Part shown: positions 6,592-14,066 of the stretch, one piece after another
Numbering within the stretch: the first letter of the stretch is position 1
Layout of the letters: the number at the start of each line of letters is the position of its first letter
NCBI GenBank assembly: GCA_000991805.1
Contig: LBSF01000023.1
Location: 1 to 14,066 of the forward strand
DNA from: a candidate division WS6 bacterium GW2011_GWC2_36_7
Lineage (GTDB): Bacteria; Patescibacteriota; Dojkabacteria; SC72
Reading direction: 5' to 3'
DNA length: 14,066 nucleotides
The notes under the pieces: model-generated
The model's input: the letters and a program-made list of their open reading frames with translations, nothing else
What the model was told of the DNA's origin: nothing
Databases searched by the model: none
Program-made: the position numbers and the translations under genes

Positions 6592-7554
6592 TTAGAGAGT
6601 CCCTTCACCATTGAATAATACATAATTGAAGATTGGAACCTCCCATTGTTTCTTTGGAATTAGTACTGATTTACCTCTATATGTACCACTACAATTTGCA
6701 CCGGCTTGAATATTAATCATATTTAATTCTTCTGTACATGCTGTTGGTATACTGTATGAAATTCCAACAGTTCCACCAATTGCCGTTATCTTTACCTCAT
6801 CTAATACATAGTCATCAGAGACATATGTATCGTCATTTAAATCTATATTTAACGATGTCGAATTATCGTCTGGAAATGCGACCCAGTTTAATCCTCCTCC
6901 AAGTGTAGCCTCATTATTACATATGCCTGAAGAAGCAAAACAATAGTTGAGGACATCATCCTCAGAGTATGGTTTGTAATAGGTTGCAAATCCTTCTGTG
7001 TTATATCCTTTTGCATATATATATGTAATGGAGAAAGCTGCTCCACTATCACCACGAACTGTAGCTTTTAAGGTTGTATTACAATCTTCGCCAAGAGGTG
7101 TATTTTTTATTGGAAGTGCCATAATTTGGCCTGGTCTTACCTCAAAATATGTATCTAAATCAGCTTTTCTAATATTCAAAGAATATGTATTGTCTGATAC
7201 ATTTAATGGACAAATGCTAAGGTTATCTAAGCTATTTGTAACTCCTTGGAAACTATCTAATAGGTCACTTATTTCTGTTTTAGAAGCACTCTCTGTAAGA
7301 GTTATCCCAGTTGGATCATTAAGTGATTGTCCTGTACCCTCTATGGTCTCAATTGTAGAGTCAATTGGAGCGGCAGTTAAGTAGTTTAGTATTAAATCTG
7401 AAACTTCTAGTGCCTCTGCGGAATTTCTTTCATCAAGCGAAAGAGTTTTATCCTTTGAAACTCTTGAGTAGATTGAAATTGCTAATATGGAGGATACTAC
7501 CAATACGACCATTGCAATTGCCAGGGCCTGCGCTGAGTATGTTTCTTTTTTCAT
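6592..7554 (-). CDS. PilX/pilin-like exported protein with one N-terminal membrane helix
   Basis: This protein has 320 residues. The N-terminus MKKETYSAQALAIA opens a hydrophobic helix at about 8-29, followed by a charged, amphipathic continuation (SRVSKDKTL, then DERNSAEALEVSD). That is the arrangement of PilX-type minor pilins, where an 'E-S-A-R-A-F..AE' helix follows the membrane segment. There is no clear Gly-x-x-x-x-Glu prepilin peptidase site, so it may be a membrane-anchored relative rather than a processed pilin. The rest (about 60-320) is a Thr/Ser/Asn-rich, predicted beta-rich extracellular domain with few cysteines (for example CNTT, CFASSGIC, ACTEE, NCSG), and I recognise no family in it. 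It lies between the giant exported protein gene and the energy operon, and its own promoter abuts its ATG. A role in a surface filament or in assembling its neighbours' products is an inference. Confidence 0.6.
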   Translation of the reverse strand: MKKETYSAQALAIAMVVLVVSSILAISIYSRVSKDKTLSLDERNSAEALEVSDLILNYLTAAPIDSTIETIEGTGQSLNDPTGITLTESASKTEISDLLDSFQGVTNSLDNLSICPLNVSDNTYSLNIRKADLDTYFEVRPGQIMALPIKNTPLGEDCNTTLKATVRGDSGAAFSITYIYAKGYNTEGFATYYKPYSEDDVLNYCFASSGICNNEATLGGGLNWVAFPDDNSTSLNIDLNDDTYVSDDYVLDEVKITAIGGTVGISYSIPTACTEELNMINIQAGANCSGTYRGKSVLIPKKQWEVPIFNYVLFNGEGTL

Positions 7555-7569
7555 ATATTTAGTATATCA
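7552..7569 (-). promoter_or_regulatory. Extended -10 promoter abutting the pilin-like gene, probably leaderless
   Basis: TGATATACT (7569-7561) is an extended -10 element (TG, one base, TATACT). Six bases (AAATAT) separate it from the ATG at 7554, so transcription would start on or next to the start codon. No good -35 box is visible at 16-18 bases, as is common for extended -10 promoters. It starts 2 bases after the stop of the upstream giant gene. The same 18-base block, with two mismatches, recurs at 12228-12245. Confidence 0.55.
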
Positions 7570-7571
7570 AA

Positions 7572-10217
7572 TTAAAAAGATTTAAACCCTACCTCTTGTC
7601 TATATATTGGAGCTTCAACACCAAAGAATATAGTTGAGATATTAGAATATTTGTTATCGTATGTTAATACTACAGCTGGATTTATCTGACTAAATAGTCT
7701 CAGATTTCGTTTTATTGAGAATGCACTTTCTCCTGTTGCAGGATCTAATCCTAAGGCAAGTGCTCCTCCAAATATTTCTACACCATCTCTTAAGCTCTCT
7801 CCTTCGTCAACAAGTGGGAAGATGATTTGATTTTCAGCTATCATGTACCCCTCGATGTAGTCGTATTCTATGACGCTACCATTTGAGAGATGTGCCCCAT
7901 CCAGAATCTCGATATTGTTTCCTGCTAAAAAGATACATCCTGATAGAGTATCTAGGTCGCTAGTTATATTTGGTTCAATATATATATTCTGCTTTGATAC
8001 AAATAGTGTTGGCTTGTCACAAACGTATCCTGATGGAATGGCTATATCCTCCTCTGAATATTTATAGCAGGATGTCCCTTCAGGGCAATCAGTAGCGATA
8101 CTGGTTGTAATATTTTCAAATGATGTTGAGCTCTCAATATTTTGGCTAAATTTGCTCATCAATATGTCAAACCAATATCCTTTTACATTGTTTGAGTCAT
8201 ATAGTAAGGCGCCTTGTACTGCTCCAAGATTGGAATGGATTAAGGTAGAGATTGAGGTGTTTCTAGTGGCAAGAAGCTCGGTTCCAAGATCAATATGGTC
8301 TTTGTCCATGAGGGTGTTAATATTGAATACGCCATCTAGTGCAGTAACATCAGATACGTCTTTTGCTGTTGTTGATATATTGTTTTGTGAGTATACATTT
8401 CCACCTCTAGTTGCAAACCACGGATTAAGATCTATCTCTTCACTTATGCTATTTGTATTACAAGCATTGTCGTAAGCAGTTACGTAGATGTCAATTTGGC
8501 CTCCCTCGTTTGTACCAATATTGAGAATATCGGTTTCTCCTGTGTTATTATCAAATATCCAAGCATTTGAATCATTGAATAACCCTATCTCTGATGCAAG
8601 AGGTAGCGCTCCTAGAGTTAAATCTCCCTTATTTACAGTATATGTTGCAGGTAAAAATAGTTGTGCTATATCTGTTTCTGTTCCTCCTGTTCTGTATCCA
8701 TTCATTACCGTTCTGAGCATTCCACTAGTGGAATCAGTTGTACTCCAAGTGAGCTCCGTATTGCTCGGATCTTGCACTTGTTGCGTTACGTTGTCTACTG
8801 TCGGATTTGTAAGATCTATTCCCCAATTAAACAGGTCACTGATGTAGCTTTGATCTAAAATATTGCTATTAATCATATATGAGTCTATGGATTGTCCAAA
8901 GACGTTATACATTCCATACATATTGCTTGAGTTTGAAAGAAATTCGAGTTTGTAATCAAAAAGTGTGTTAGTAGTCTGCGTTACAGAAACATCATATATT
9001 CTAATTACATTTTCCCCATTGATCTGTACATACCCGTTAGTTACGGGTCCCCAGGTTAATGCCACATTTGTTGCATATATGCTTGGGTTGCTCCAATCAC
9101 TGCCATTTTTTCTAATCATTATTCCTAAATCTGCATCTGTGCTACCAGTATATGAAGCTGTTATGGTTGTAGAAGTTGGTACTGAGCTATCTTTGCTTAG
9201 CCAAAGAACAAAGGCTTGTATTTCATCATTTGAGTTTACATCGGAGGTCGTAGCCTCAATGTGTAGAGGGTTATTAATCTCTGAACCTGTGTATGTTGAT
9301 GATACACATCCATTGACGGTTATATCTGGAGGTATGACAATGGGTTGTGTTTCTGGCAATGTATCTACCACATAATATCCTTCCACTGGTAACGAATATT
9401 TATATGTATTGTTACATTTGTCAGTTGTTGTATACATTCCTGATATTTTTCCAGTTGCTCCTTCTTTAAGGACTTGGTTTACTGTTTTTGTTGTAGGAAC
9501 AAAATTTTGGGTATTGTTAGTGTTTGGTACTGTTGAACAGAAATCTTCACCTGCGATTCCTGAACATGTAGTCCATGTTTTCCATTCATCGCCTACTCCA
9601 TAGTTATTGGTTTGGAAATAATAGCCTCCACCTCTAGAGGTAGGAGGTGCTGTGAATGTTGGTACTGATACTTGTACATTAGAAGAACTAACGGCAGGGA
9701 GTTTAATGCGGGTAGGAGTAAGAGGATTTATTGAGAGTTGATATGTTGTTCCTTCAACAATCATACTTATACTTGCTGGTATAGATGGAGTCACATTGGT
9801 TTCGAGATAGTAACAAGCGCTACCAGTTAATGTGCAAGCTGTACATCCGTTTGAGCCTGTACAACTGCTTACGGCACCGGAAACACATAATGGACCTGTG
9901 ACAGCAGTAGTTTGTCCAGAAGCACATACGGGAGTACAACCAGTACATGCACCTGGAGTACAAGTACATGTTACTTGAAATGGACAACAATACGCTTTCC
10001 CTGGGGGTTCGTATCGTCCACTTGCACACCCTGCCTGAGATTCTCCACATGGAGAATTCTGTAATGAACAGGAACTTGCACTAGGATAACATGAGACGGA
10101 ACAGCTGGCATATATTTCTTTCTGTTGAAAAAAAATACTAGAAATAATTAGTGAAAAACCAATTATGAGTGATAAATAGATGAGAAATCTAGTTTTACGG
10201 CTTAGTGGTTTATTCAT
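7572..10217 (-). CDS. Giant exported surface protein with Cys-rich N-terminus (paralogue of the right-edge gene)
   Basis: The protein has 881 residues from ATG 10217. That start is preferred over ATG 10248-10250 because it gives a clean signal peptide: KPLSRKTR, a hydrophobic core at about 11-30, then IYAS before C39. It also overlaps the preceding stop by only 8 bases. Residues 39-135 hold 17 cysteines, some in CxC and CxxC spacings (CTCTPGACTGCTPVC). The middle contains Ig-like beta signatures (LTWSTTDSTSG, and VTAYDNACNT before the C-terminal part). From about residue 598 comes NPWFATRGG and a beta-rich C-terminal region with short repeated phrases (FLAGNNIEI, YIEGYMIAENQIIF, FSIKRNLRL, ending YRQEVGFKSF). 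I associate this 'PWF.T.GG.vys..ni' layout with large uncharacterised CPR surface proteins, from memory only. There is no C-terminal membrane helix or LPXTG motif. YAS-C is a poor lipobox, so a lipoprotein is possible but unlikely. The function is unknown. Confidence 0.8.
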   Translation of the reverse strand: MNKPLSRKTRFLIYLSLIIGFSLIISSIFFQQKEIYASCSVSCYPSASSCSLQNSPCGESQAGCASGRYEPPGKAYCCPFQVTCTCTPGACTGCTPVCASGQTTAVTGPLCVSGAVSSCTGSNGCTACTLTGSACYYLETNVTPSIPASISMIVEGTTYQLSINPLTPTRIKLPAVSSSNVQVSVPTFTAPPTSRGGGYYFQTNNYGVGDEWKTWTTCSGIAGEDFCSTVPNTNNTQNFVPTTKTVNQVLKEGATGKISGMYTTTDKCNNTYKYSLPVEGYYVVDTLPETQPIVIPPDITVNGCVSSTYTGSEINNPLHIEATTSDVNSNDEIQAFVLWLSKDSSVPTSTTITASYTGSTDADLGIMIRKNGSDWSNPSIYATNVALTWGPVTNGYVQINGENVIRIYDVSVTQTTNTLFDYKLEFLSNSSNMYGMYNVFGQSIDSYMINSNILDQSYISDLFNWGIDLTNPTVDNVTQQVQDPSNTELTWSTTDSTSGMLRTVMNGYRTGGTETDIAQLFLPATYTVNKGDLTLGALPLASEIGLFNDSNAWIFDNNTGETDILNIGTNEGGQIDIYVTAYDNACNTNSISEEIDLNPWFATRGGNVYSQNNISTTAKDVSDVTALDGVFNINTLMDKDHIDLGTELLATRNTSISTLIHSNLGAVQGALLYDSNNVKGYWFDILMSKFSQNIESSTSFENITTSIATDCPEGTSCYKYSEEDIAIPSGYVCDKPTLFVSKQNIYIEPNITSDLDTLSGCIFLAGNNIEILDGAHLSNGSVIEYDYIEGYMIAENQIIFPLVDEGESLRDGVEIFGGALALGLDPATGESAFSIKRNLRLFSQINPAVVLTYDNKYSNISTIFFGVEAPIYRQEVGFKSF

Positions 10218-11433
10218 TTGATATGAATTGATATAGATTATTACACTCATTATATATATGTAACACGGATGTATCGTCTGTATTCAAAGTCTTTAAATAT
10301 ATTCCTTCTCTACTATATATTTTTTTATCAAGAGTATCTAGACACATATGAGTAGCTGTTAAAATATTGGTCGTAACCAAAGTTCTTATCTGATTTAGCT
10401 GAGTCTGTCCAATTGTATTATATTGTGCAAACTCTTCATATATTTTATACCCAGCACAATACGTATTTTGATTGGCACCAGAATCTGAGATAAACTGGAA
10501 TAATTGTTCTACAATCCAAGTTGAGTCATAATTTGCATGAGGTTGTTTGTATAACATGCCATCGGATACTAATGACAGGTTTTTTAAATTGATCAAATCA
10601 CTTTCAGAGTTTGTTGTACTATTCCAGTCAGAAACAATCGATGGGAGTGCAGTTAGTTTAGTCTCCTTATATTCATTTCCTAACGCTGTTTTGCAAACTG
10701 TGTTGTAACCAAGTCTCATAGAACTCTCACATCCAAACAAAATTTTAATTGTAGGATCAGTCCAATTTTCAAGAAAAGCCGTCGCAAATTGATCAGTATA
10801 CAAATCTATATATTCCTTTTCGGTAAGAATGTTGTTGTTGTAGAAATTAGTGTACTTAGCTTTATTTTCTTCAGAGATATATGTTGGTAATATCTCAGGG
10901 TTAGGACAGAAATCTACACTGTTTTGTATTGTTGTAGTATTTGGATCTACTGTTATTAAATTAGCAATATCCTCATTAACAATATTTTGTATATATGCCT
11001 CTTCTAGTTTTATTATCGATATATCGTTTATATTGTAGCTATTCAAGATATCACCTTGAACATATGTAAGCGTAATATCAATAGGCATGAGCTTCTTGTA
11101 TGCTAGCACATCATTGGAATATGATATTACATCTCCACTCTCACATATAGAAATATCTTTTAATTCGTTATCCTTTGAAATCACCTGAATATCAGCACAG
11201 CTATGGTTTTCATCAATTATTCTGATTTCAAGTAATAGGGCTTTACAGTCTATATTTAATTGGTTGTCATTTGTGCTTGTATCACACCAATTAGTTACAT
11301 CCTCATATTTATCAACATTATATTTTGGTGATGAATCACTTTTAGTTTGAATTAGGAAATAGACACCAGTACCTAGGAGTAGAACAAAGAAAAAGGATAA
11401 TAGAAGGATTAAATATGTATTCTTTTTATTCAT
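10210..11433 (-). CDS. Membrane-anchored extracellular protein of unknown family
   Basis: The protein has 407 residues from ATG 11433. This start is chosen because it gives MNKKNTYLILLL directly before a strong membrane helix (about 7-28), has a GAAG purine run upstream, and lies 17 bases after the exonuclease stop. A longer version from 11496 would overlap the exonuclease gene. After the helix comes a soluble domain facing outward, with ten cysteines in all (for example WCDT, DCKAL, SCADI, ICESG, DFCPNP, FGCESS, TVCKT, TYCAG, HMCLD, NECNN), an even number consistent with disulfide bonds. I recognise no known domain. Its stop codon overlaps the start of the giant exported protein gene by 8 bases, so the two are probably co-translated and may act together, for example as anchor or assembly partner. 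Confidence 0.7.
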   Translation of the reverse strand: MNKKNTYLILLLSFFFVLLLGTGVYFLIQTKSDSSPKYNVDKYEDVTNWCDTSTNDNQLNIDCKALLLEIRIIDENHSCADIQVISKDNELKDISICESGDVISYSNDVLAYKKLMPIDITLTYVQGDILNSYNINDISIIKLEEAYIQNIVNEDIANLITVDPNTTTIQNSVDFCPNPEILPTYISEENKAKYTNFYNNNILTEKEYIDLYTDQFATAFLENWTDPTIKILFGCESSMRLGYNTVCKTALGNEYKETKLTALPSIVSDWNSTTNSESDLINLKNLSLVSDGMLYKQPHANYDSTWIVEQLFQFISDSGANQNTYCAGYKIYEEFAQYNTIGQTQLNQIRTLVTTNILTATHMCLDTLDKKIYSREGIYLKTLNTDDTSVLHIYNECNNLYQFISNE

Positions 11434-11450
11434 TATTTTCTTCACTATTC

Positions 11451-12206
11451 CTAAAACAATGTTAAATCGTTCCCTAATACTCTCTTTGCATTCCATTGTA
11501 GATCAGCTTTGTCTGCCATTGTGTCTACTATCCATTCTAGATATCCACGGTCTGTTCTTGCAATGTCTTCTAGTGTTTTACCAGCATATTTTCCAAATGT
11601 CATCTGTCGCATAAGTTGAGGTTCTTTAGATATGAGTATCATATTTTCTGCACTTAGAGTGCTGTGCTCTTGTATATAATGGAACAGATCTCGTAAGAAG
11701 TACACATCGCTTAAAGCATCGTGGGCTGTGTTGTGATCTTGATCTTCTGTTTTGTATAGTCCCAGATAGTATCTGAGGAACTGTAAAGCATAACTTTCAA
11801 TGTCATGATCTCCATCGTAGAACATGTTTCGAGCTAGTTTGAGGGTACAGATGGTATTGGGTATTTTGATTCCTTTCCTCTCCATTACTTCAAGATCAAA
11901 ATCAACATTGTGTGCTACCCATATATATTTGTCTGCAAGGAAATGGAGGTAGTCTTCGAGGGTCTCTCCAATGAAATCTGGATCTATATTTTCTAATGGT
12001 AGTTTTGCTTCTTCAAGATATGGTTTGTCTGCCAAAAATTCCGGAGTGATATGATGCACTGCCATTGCTGCAAAGGCAATATCCTGCTTTGGTTTGAAAT
12101 ACATATTTAATTTTACGTCTGTGTCTGTAACAAAGGCTAGTTGTATTAGGTCTTTTATCTGTATATCTGTGGTTTCGGTATCAAAATATAGGAATGGTTT
12201 GGACAT
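11451..12206 (-). CDS. DnaQ-like DEDDh 3'-5' exonuclease with ExoX-type C-terminal domain
   Basis: This is a cytoplasmic 3'-5' nuclease of 251 residues. All five catalytic positions of the DEDDh family are visible: D9 and E11 (FDTETTD), D104 (HNVDFDLEV), and H162 with D167 (HDALSD). The N-terminal domain spans about 1-180. Residues 203-226 (FGKYAGKTLEDI, then GYLEWIV) match the small C-terminal module of exodeoxyribonuclease X and related proteins ('fGKykGk.l.di..dYl.Wl'). ExoX-like enzymes degrade DNA 3' ends in mismatch repair or in the recycling of DNA ends; the exact substrate here is unknown. It heads a three-gene run with two surface-protein genes, an odd pairing. The ATG at 12206 is favoured because the nuclease fold starts right after it (MSKPFLYFDTET). 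No clear Shine-Dalgarno is present. Confidence 0.88.
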   Translation of the reverse strand: MSKPFLYFDTETTDIQIKDLIQLAFVTDTDVKLNMYFKPKQDIAFAAMAVHHITPEFLADKPYLEEAKLPLENIDPDFIGETLEDYLHFLADKYIWVAHNVDFDLEVMERKGIKIPNTICTLKLARNMFYDGDHDIESYALQFLRYYLGLYKTEDQDHNTAHDALSDVYFLRDLFHYIQEHSTLSAENMILISKEPQLMRQMTFGKYAGKTLEDIARTDRGYLEWIVDTMADKADLQWNAKRVLGNDLTLF

Positions 12207-12227
12207 GCTAAAGTAATGCAGTTTAAA

Positions 12228-12245
12228 TATATATTCAGTATATCA
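12228..12245 (-). promoter_or_regulatory. Extended -10 promoter upstream of the exonuclease gene
   Basis: TGATATACT (12245-12237), followed by GAATATATA, is an extended -10 element matching the block at 7552-7569 at 16 of 18 positions. Here the ATG is about 30 bases downstream of the -10 box, so the mRNA would have a leader of roughly 23 bases. No convincing -35 box is seen. Confidence 0.45.
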
Positions 12246-12267
12246 TTATTAATTCTGTAAGGGATAG

Positions 12268-12283
12268 AACTTTTTAAAAAGTT
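12268..12283 (-). other. AT-only perfect palindrome over the stop codon of the right-edge gene
   Basis: AACTTTTTAAAAAGTT is a perfect 16-base inverted repeat that contains the TAA stop of the giant protein gene. With no G-C rich stem and no following T-tract, it is a poor intrinsic terminator. It could be a protein-binding site or a chance product of AT-rich sequence. Confidence 0.25.
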
Positions 12284-14066
12284 TTAAATCCTACTTCTTG
12301 TTTGTAAAGATTGTACTCAGTACCAAAGAATATTGTAGATATGCTCGAATATTTGTTGTCATAGGTTATTACCACTGTAGGATTGATCTGACTGTAAAGT
12401 CTTAAGTTTCTTTGAATTGATATACCTGTATTACCACTAGTTGGGTTAGTTCCTAAAGCTATAACACCTCCGAATATTTCTACACCGTCTCTTAATGACT
12501 GAGATTCATCAGCTACAGAGAATATTACTTGGTTATCTGCAATCATATATCCTTCTATATAGTCATACATAACCTTGGTACTTGTAGATTTAAGGCTTCC
12601 AGCATCTATATATATATTATTCTTTGCAAGAAATACACACCCAGAGAGTAAACTTGTATCACTTAATACATCCGGGGATATATGTATATCTTTCTCAGAA
12701 ACGAAGAGTGTAGGTCTATCGCATGTGTATCCTATCGGGATTGAAATGTTCTCTGTTGAGTACATATAACATTTGCTACCTGTACAGCTATCAGAAACTG
12801 CATTGTCCAAAGCTGTTATGGTGAATTGAGTAAGCTGTGCTTTATATTGGTTAAATTTCTTTACCAATTTGTTAAACCAAACATCTTTTATGTTATTTGA
12901 ATCATTTTTTTGTGTGGCTATTGTAGCACCGCTGTTGGAATGTAGAAGATTTGATATTGTACTATTTCTTGTAGACAATAATTCTGTACCTAAATCTATT
13001 AAGTTTGAATTCATTCCTGTCTTAGGATTAAAGACTTCATCTAGGTATGGAAGGCCTGCAACATCTTTTGATGTAGAAGATATGTTCCCTTGAGAATATA
13101 CAGTAGCTCCCCTAGTTGCAAACCATGGATTTAGGTCTATGTTTGTTCCATTGCCATTGGTATTACATGCAACATCATATGCTGTTATGTAGAGTGCTAT
13201 TTGGCCACTTTCATTATTTCCTACATTAACAAGATCGGTTTCTCCTGTATTTGTGTTGAATATCCAAGAGTTGGGGTCATTGTAGAGCCCAATCTCTTGG
13301 TCTGATGGTATTTCCGCGTTAGGATCAAGGATTATTGCTCCTTTAAGAGTGGTATATGCAGTGGGTAAATAAAGTTTTATGCCTTCAGGATCCGTAGATA
13401 CTCCTCCTAATCTGTATGCATTTACCACTGTTCTACCTATTCCACTTATTGTATCTGCATTACTCCACGTCATGTATGTATTCTGCGGGTCTCTGATTTG
13501 TTGAGTTATCTCTTCTACCGTTGGATCAACAAGGTCTATTCCCCAATCAAAGAGTTCGTAGTAGTAGCTTTGGTCTAGGATGTTGCCGTTTATCATATGT
13601 GTATCTAATGAACCTCCATATACGTTGTACATACCGGAGAGATTAGAGTCGTTATCTAAGAATGTCAGTTCATAGTCAAATATGATCTCGGAACTCTCCG
13701 ATACAGATATGTTTGATATTACAATTATGTTTGTTGCTGCAACATTGATATATCCCACTCCATCAGTAAGAGATATTAATCCCCATGTAAGGTCAGAGTT
13801 GGTGGTATATATGTTTGGGTTAGTCCAATCACTTCCATTCTTTTTAATCATGATACCTACATCATCGGTAATGCTTCCTGTGTATGAGGCGGATATTGTA
13901 CTTGCCGAGGGAATAGTATTGTCTTTACTAAACCACAGTGTGAATGCTTGAATTTCGTTTATATTATCTATATCTGTTACAGTTGCGCTTACATGTAATC
14001 CATTATTAACTTCTGTTCCAGTATATGTTAATGATGAACAACCTCTTGATGTTAAATCACTTCCAA
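12274..14066 (-). CDS. Giant exported surface protein, C-terminal part (5' end outside window), paralogue of the 881-aa protein
   Basis: The frame is open from the right edge to the TAA at 12274. The ATG at 13851 is internal, because the translation upstream of it (GCSSLTYTG, EIQAF, LWFSKD, SASYTGS) still aligns with the other giant protein (GCVSSTYTG, EIQAF, LWLSKD, TASYTGS). At least 597 residues are visible. They follow the paralogue from end to end, with roughly half the residues identical by eye and only small indels: KNGSDW, GMYNV, MIN.NILDQSY, WGIDL, QEIGLYNDP, NTGETD, TAYDVACNTN, LNPWFATRG, VYSQGNIS, YIEGYMIADNQ, RNLRLYSQINP and a shared QEVGFKTF end. Signal peptide and any Cys-rich head lie outside the window. 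The function is unknown; the protein is presumably at the cell surface. No promoter is visible for it. Confidence 0.8.
   Translation of the reverse strand, partial: GSDLTSRGCSSLTYTGTEVNNGLHVSATVTDIDNINEIQAFTLWFSKDNTIPSASTISASYTGSITDDVGIMIKKNGSDWTNPNIYTTNSDLTWGLISLTDGVGYINVAATNIIVISNISVSESSEIIFDYELTFLDNDSNLSGMYNVYGGSLDTHMINGNILDQSYYYELFDWGIDLVDPTVEEITQQIRDPQNTYMTWSNADTISGIGRTVVNAYRLGGVSTDPEGIKLYLPTAYTTLKGAIILDPNAEIPSDQEIGLYNDPNSWIFNTNTGETDLVNVGNNESGQIALYITAYDVACNTNGNGTNIDLNPWFATRGATVYSQGNISSTSKDVAGLPYLDEVFNPKTGMNSNLIDLGTELLSTRNSTISNLLHSNSGATIATQKNDSNNIKDVWFNKLVKKFNQYKAQLTQFTITALDNAVSDSCTGSKCYMYSTENISIPIGYTCDRPTLFVSEKDIHISPDVLSDTSLLSGCVFLAKNNIYIDAGSLKSTSTKVMYDYIEGYMIADNQVIFSVADESQSLRDGVEIFGGVIALGTNPTSGNTGISIQRNLRLYSQINPTVVITYDNKYSSISTIFFGTEYNLYKQEVGFKTF

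Noticed and set aside
9820..10050. A 76-codon Cys/Arg/Trp-rich open frame on the minus strand
   Set aside because: It is an out-of-frame reading of the Cys-rich head of the giant exported protein; the cysteines come from shifted TGT/TGC-rich sequence.
12268..12283. Inverted repeat as a rho-independent terminator
   Set aside because: The stem is almost only A-T, with no loop and no T-tract after it, so it is listed only as a palindrome of unknown role.

Overview
The window is AT-rich and almost entirely protein-coding. It uses the standard bacterial code (TGA acts as a stop and Trp is TGG). Genes abut or overlap by 1-14 bases, and Shine-Dalgarno sequences are scarce. Together with a fermentative 2-oxoacid:ferredoxin oxidoreductase plus ADP-forming acyl-CoA synthetase, a PilX-type pilin-like protein and very large exported proteins of unknown role, this fits a small-genome anaerobe of the Candidate Phyla Radiation (Patescibacteria; Dojkabacteria- or Microgenomates-like). 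That placement is an inference from gene style, not a demonstrated phylogeny.

Layout. Bases 1-324 (+) are the 3' end of a GalU-like UTP-glucose-1-phosphate uridylyltransferase. Everything else is on the minus strand and converges on it with a 9-base gap. Reading in the direction of transcription from the right edge: (a) 14066-12274, the 3' part of a giant exported protein; (b) 12206-7572, a three-gene run of an ExoX-like DEDDh exonuclease, a 407-aa membrane-anchored Cys-containing protein, and an 881-aa exported Cys-rich protein whose C-terminal two thirds is a paralogue of (a); (c) 7554-6592, a PilX/pilin-like protein; (d) 6547-334, an operon of the 2-oxoacid:ferredoxin oxidoreductase alpha chain (in two frames), its beta chain, a fused ADP-forming acyl-CoA synthetase, a sugar-nucleotide-type nucleotidyltransferase and a xylose-isomerase-like TIM-barrel protein.

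How the genes work together. The oxidoreductase would turn 2-oxoacids into acyl-CoA, CO2 and reduced ferredoxin. The acyl-CoA synthetase (ADP-forming) would then recover the thioester energy as ATP, a typical substrate-level phosphorylation module for amino-acid or pyruvate fermentation. The last two genes of that operon look like sugar metabolism, so their place in it is unexplained. The right half looks like a cell-surface locus: a membrane anchor, a pilin-like protein and two related giant exported proteins.

Main points of interest. The oxidoreductase alpha chain is broken at 5738-5772: about 17-18 family-conserved residues are missing and the frame shifts by +1. Two promoters sit so close to their start codons that the mRNAs are probably leaderless (6545-6584 and 7552-7569). 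An 18-base promoter block with 16 of 18 bases identical follows both paralogous giant-protein genes. No RNA genes, CRISPR arrays, insertion sequences or gene-free stretches over 300 bases were found.
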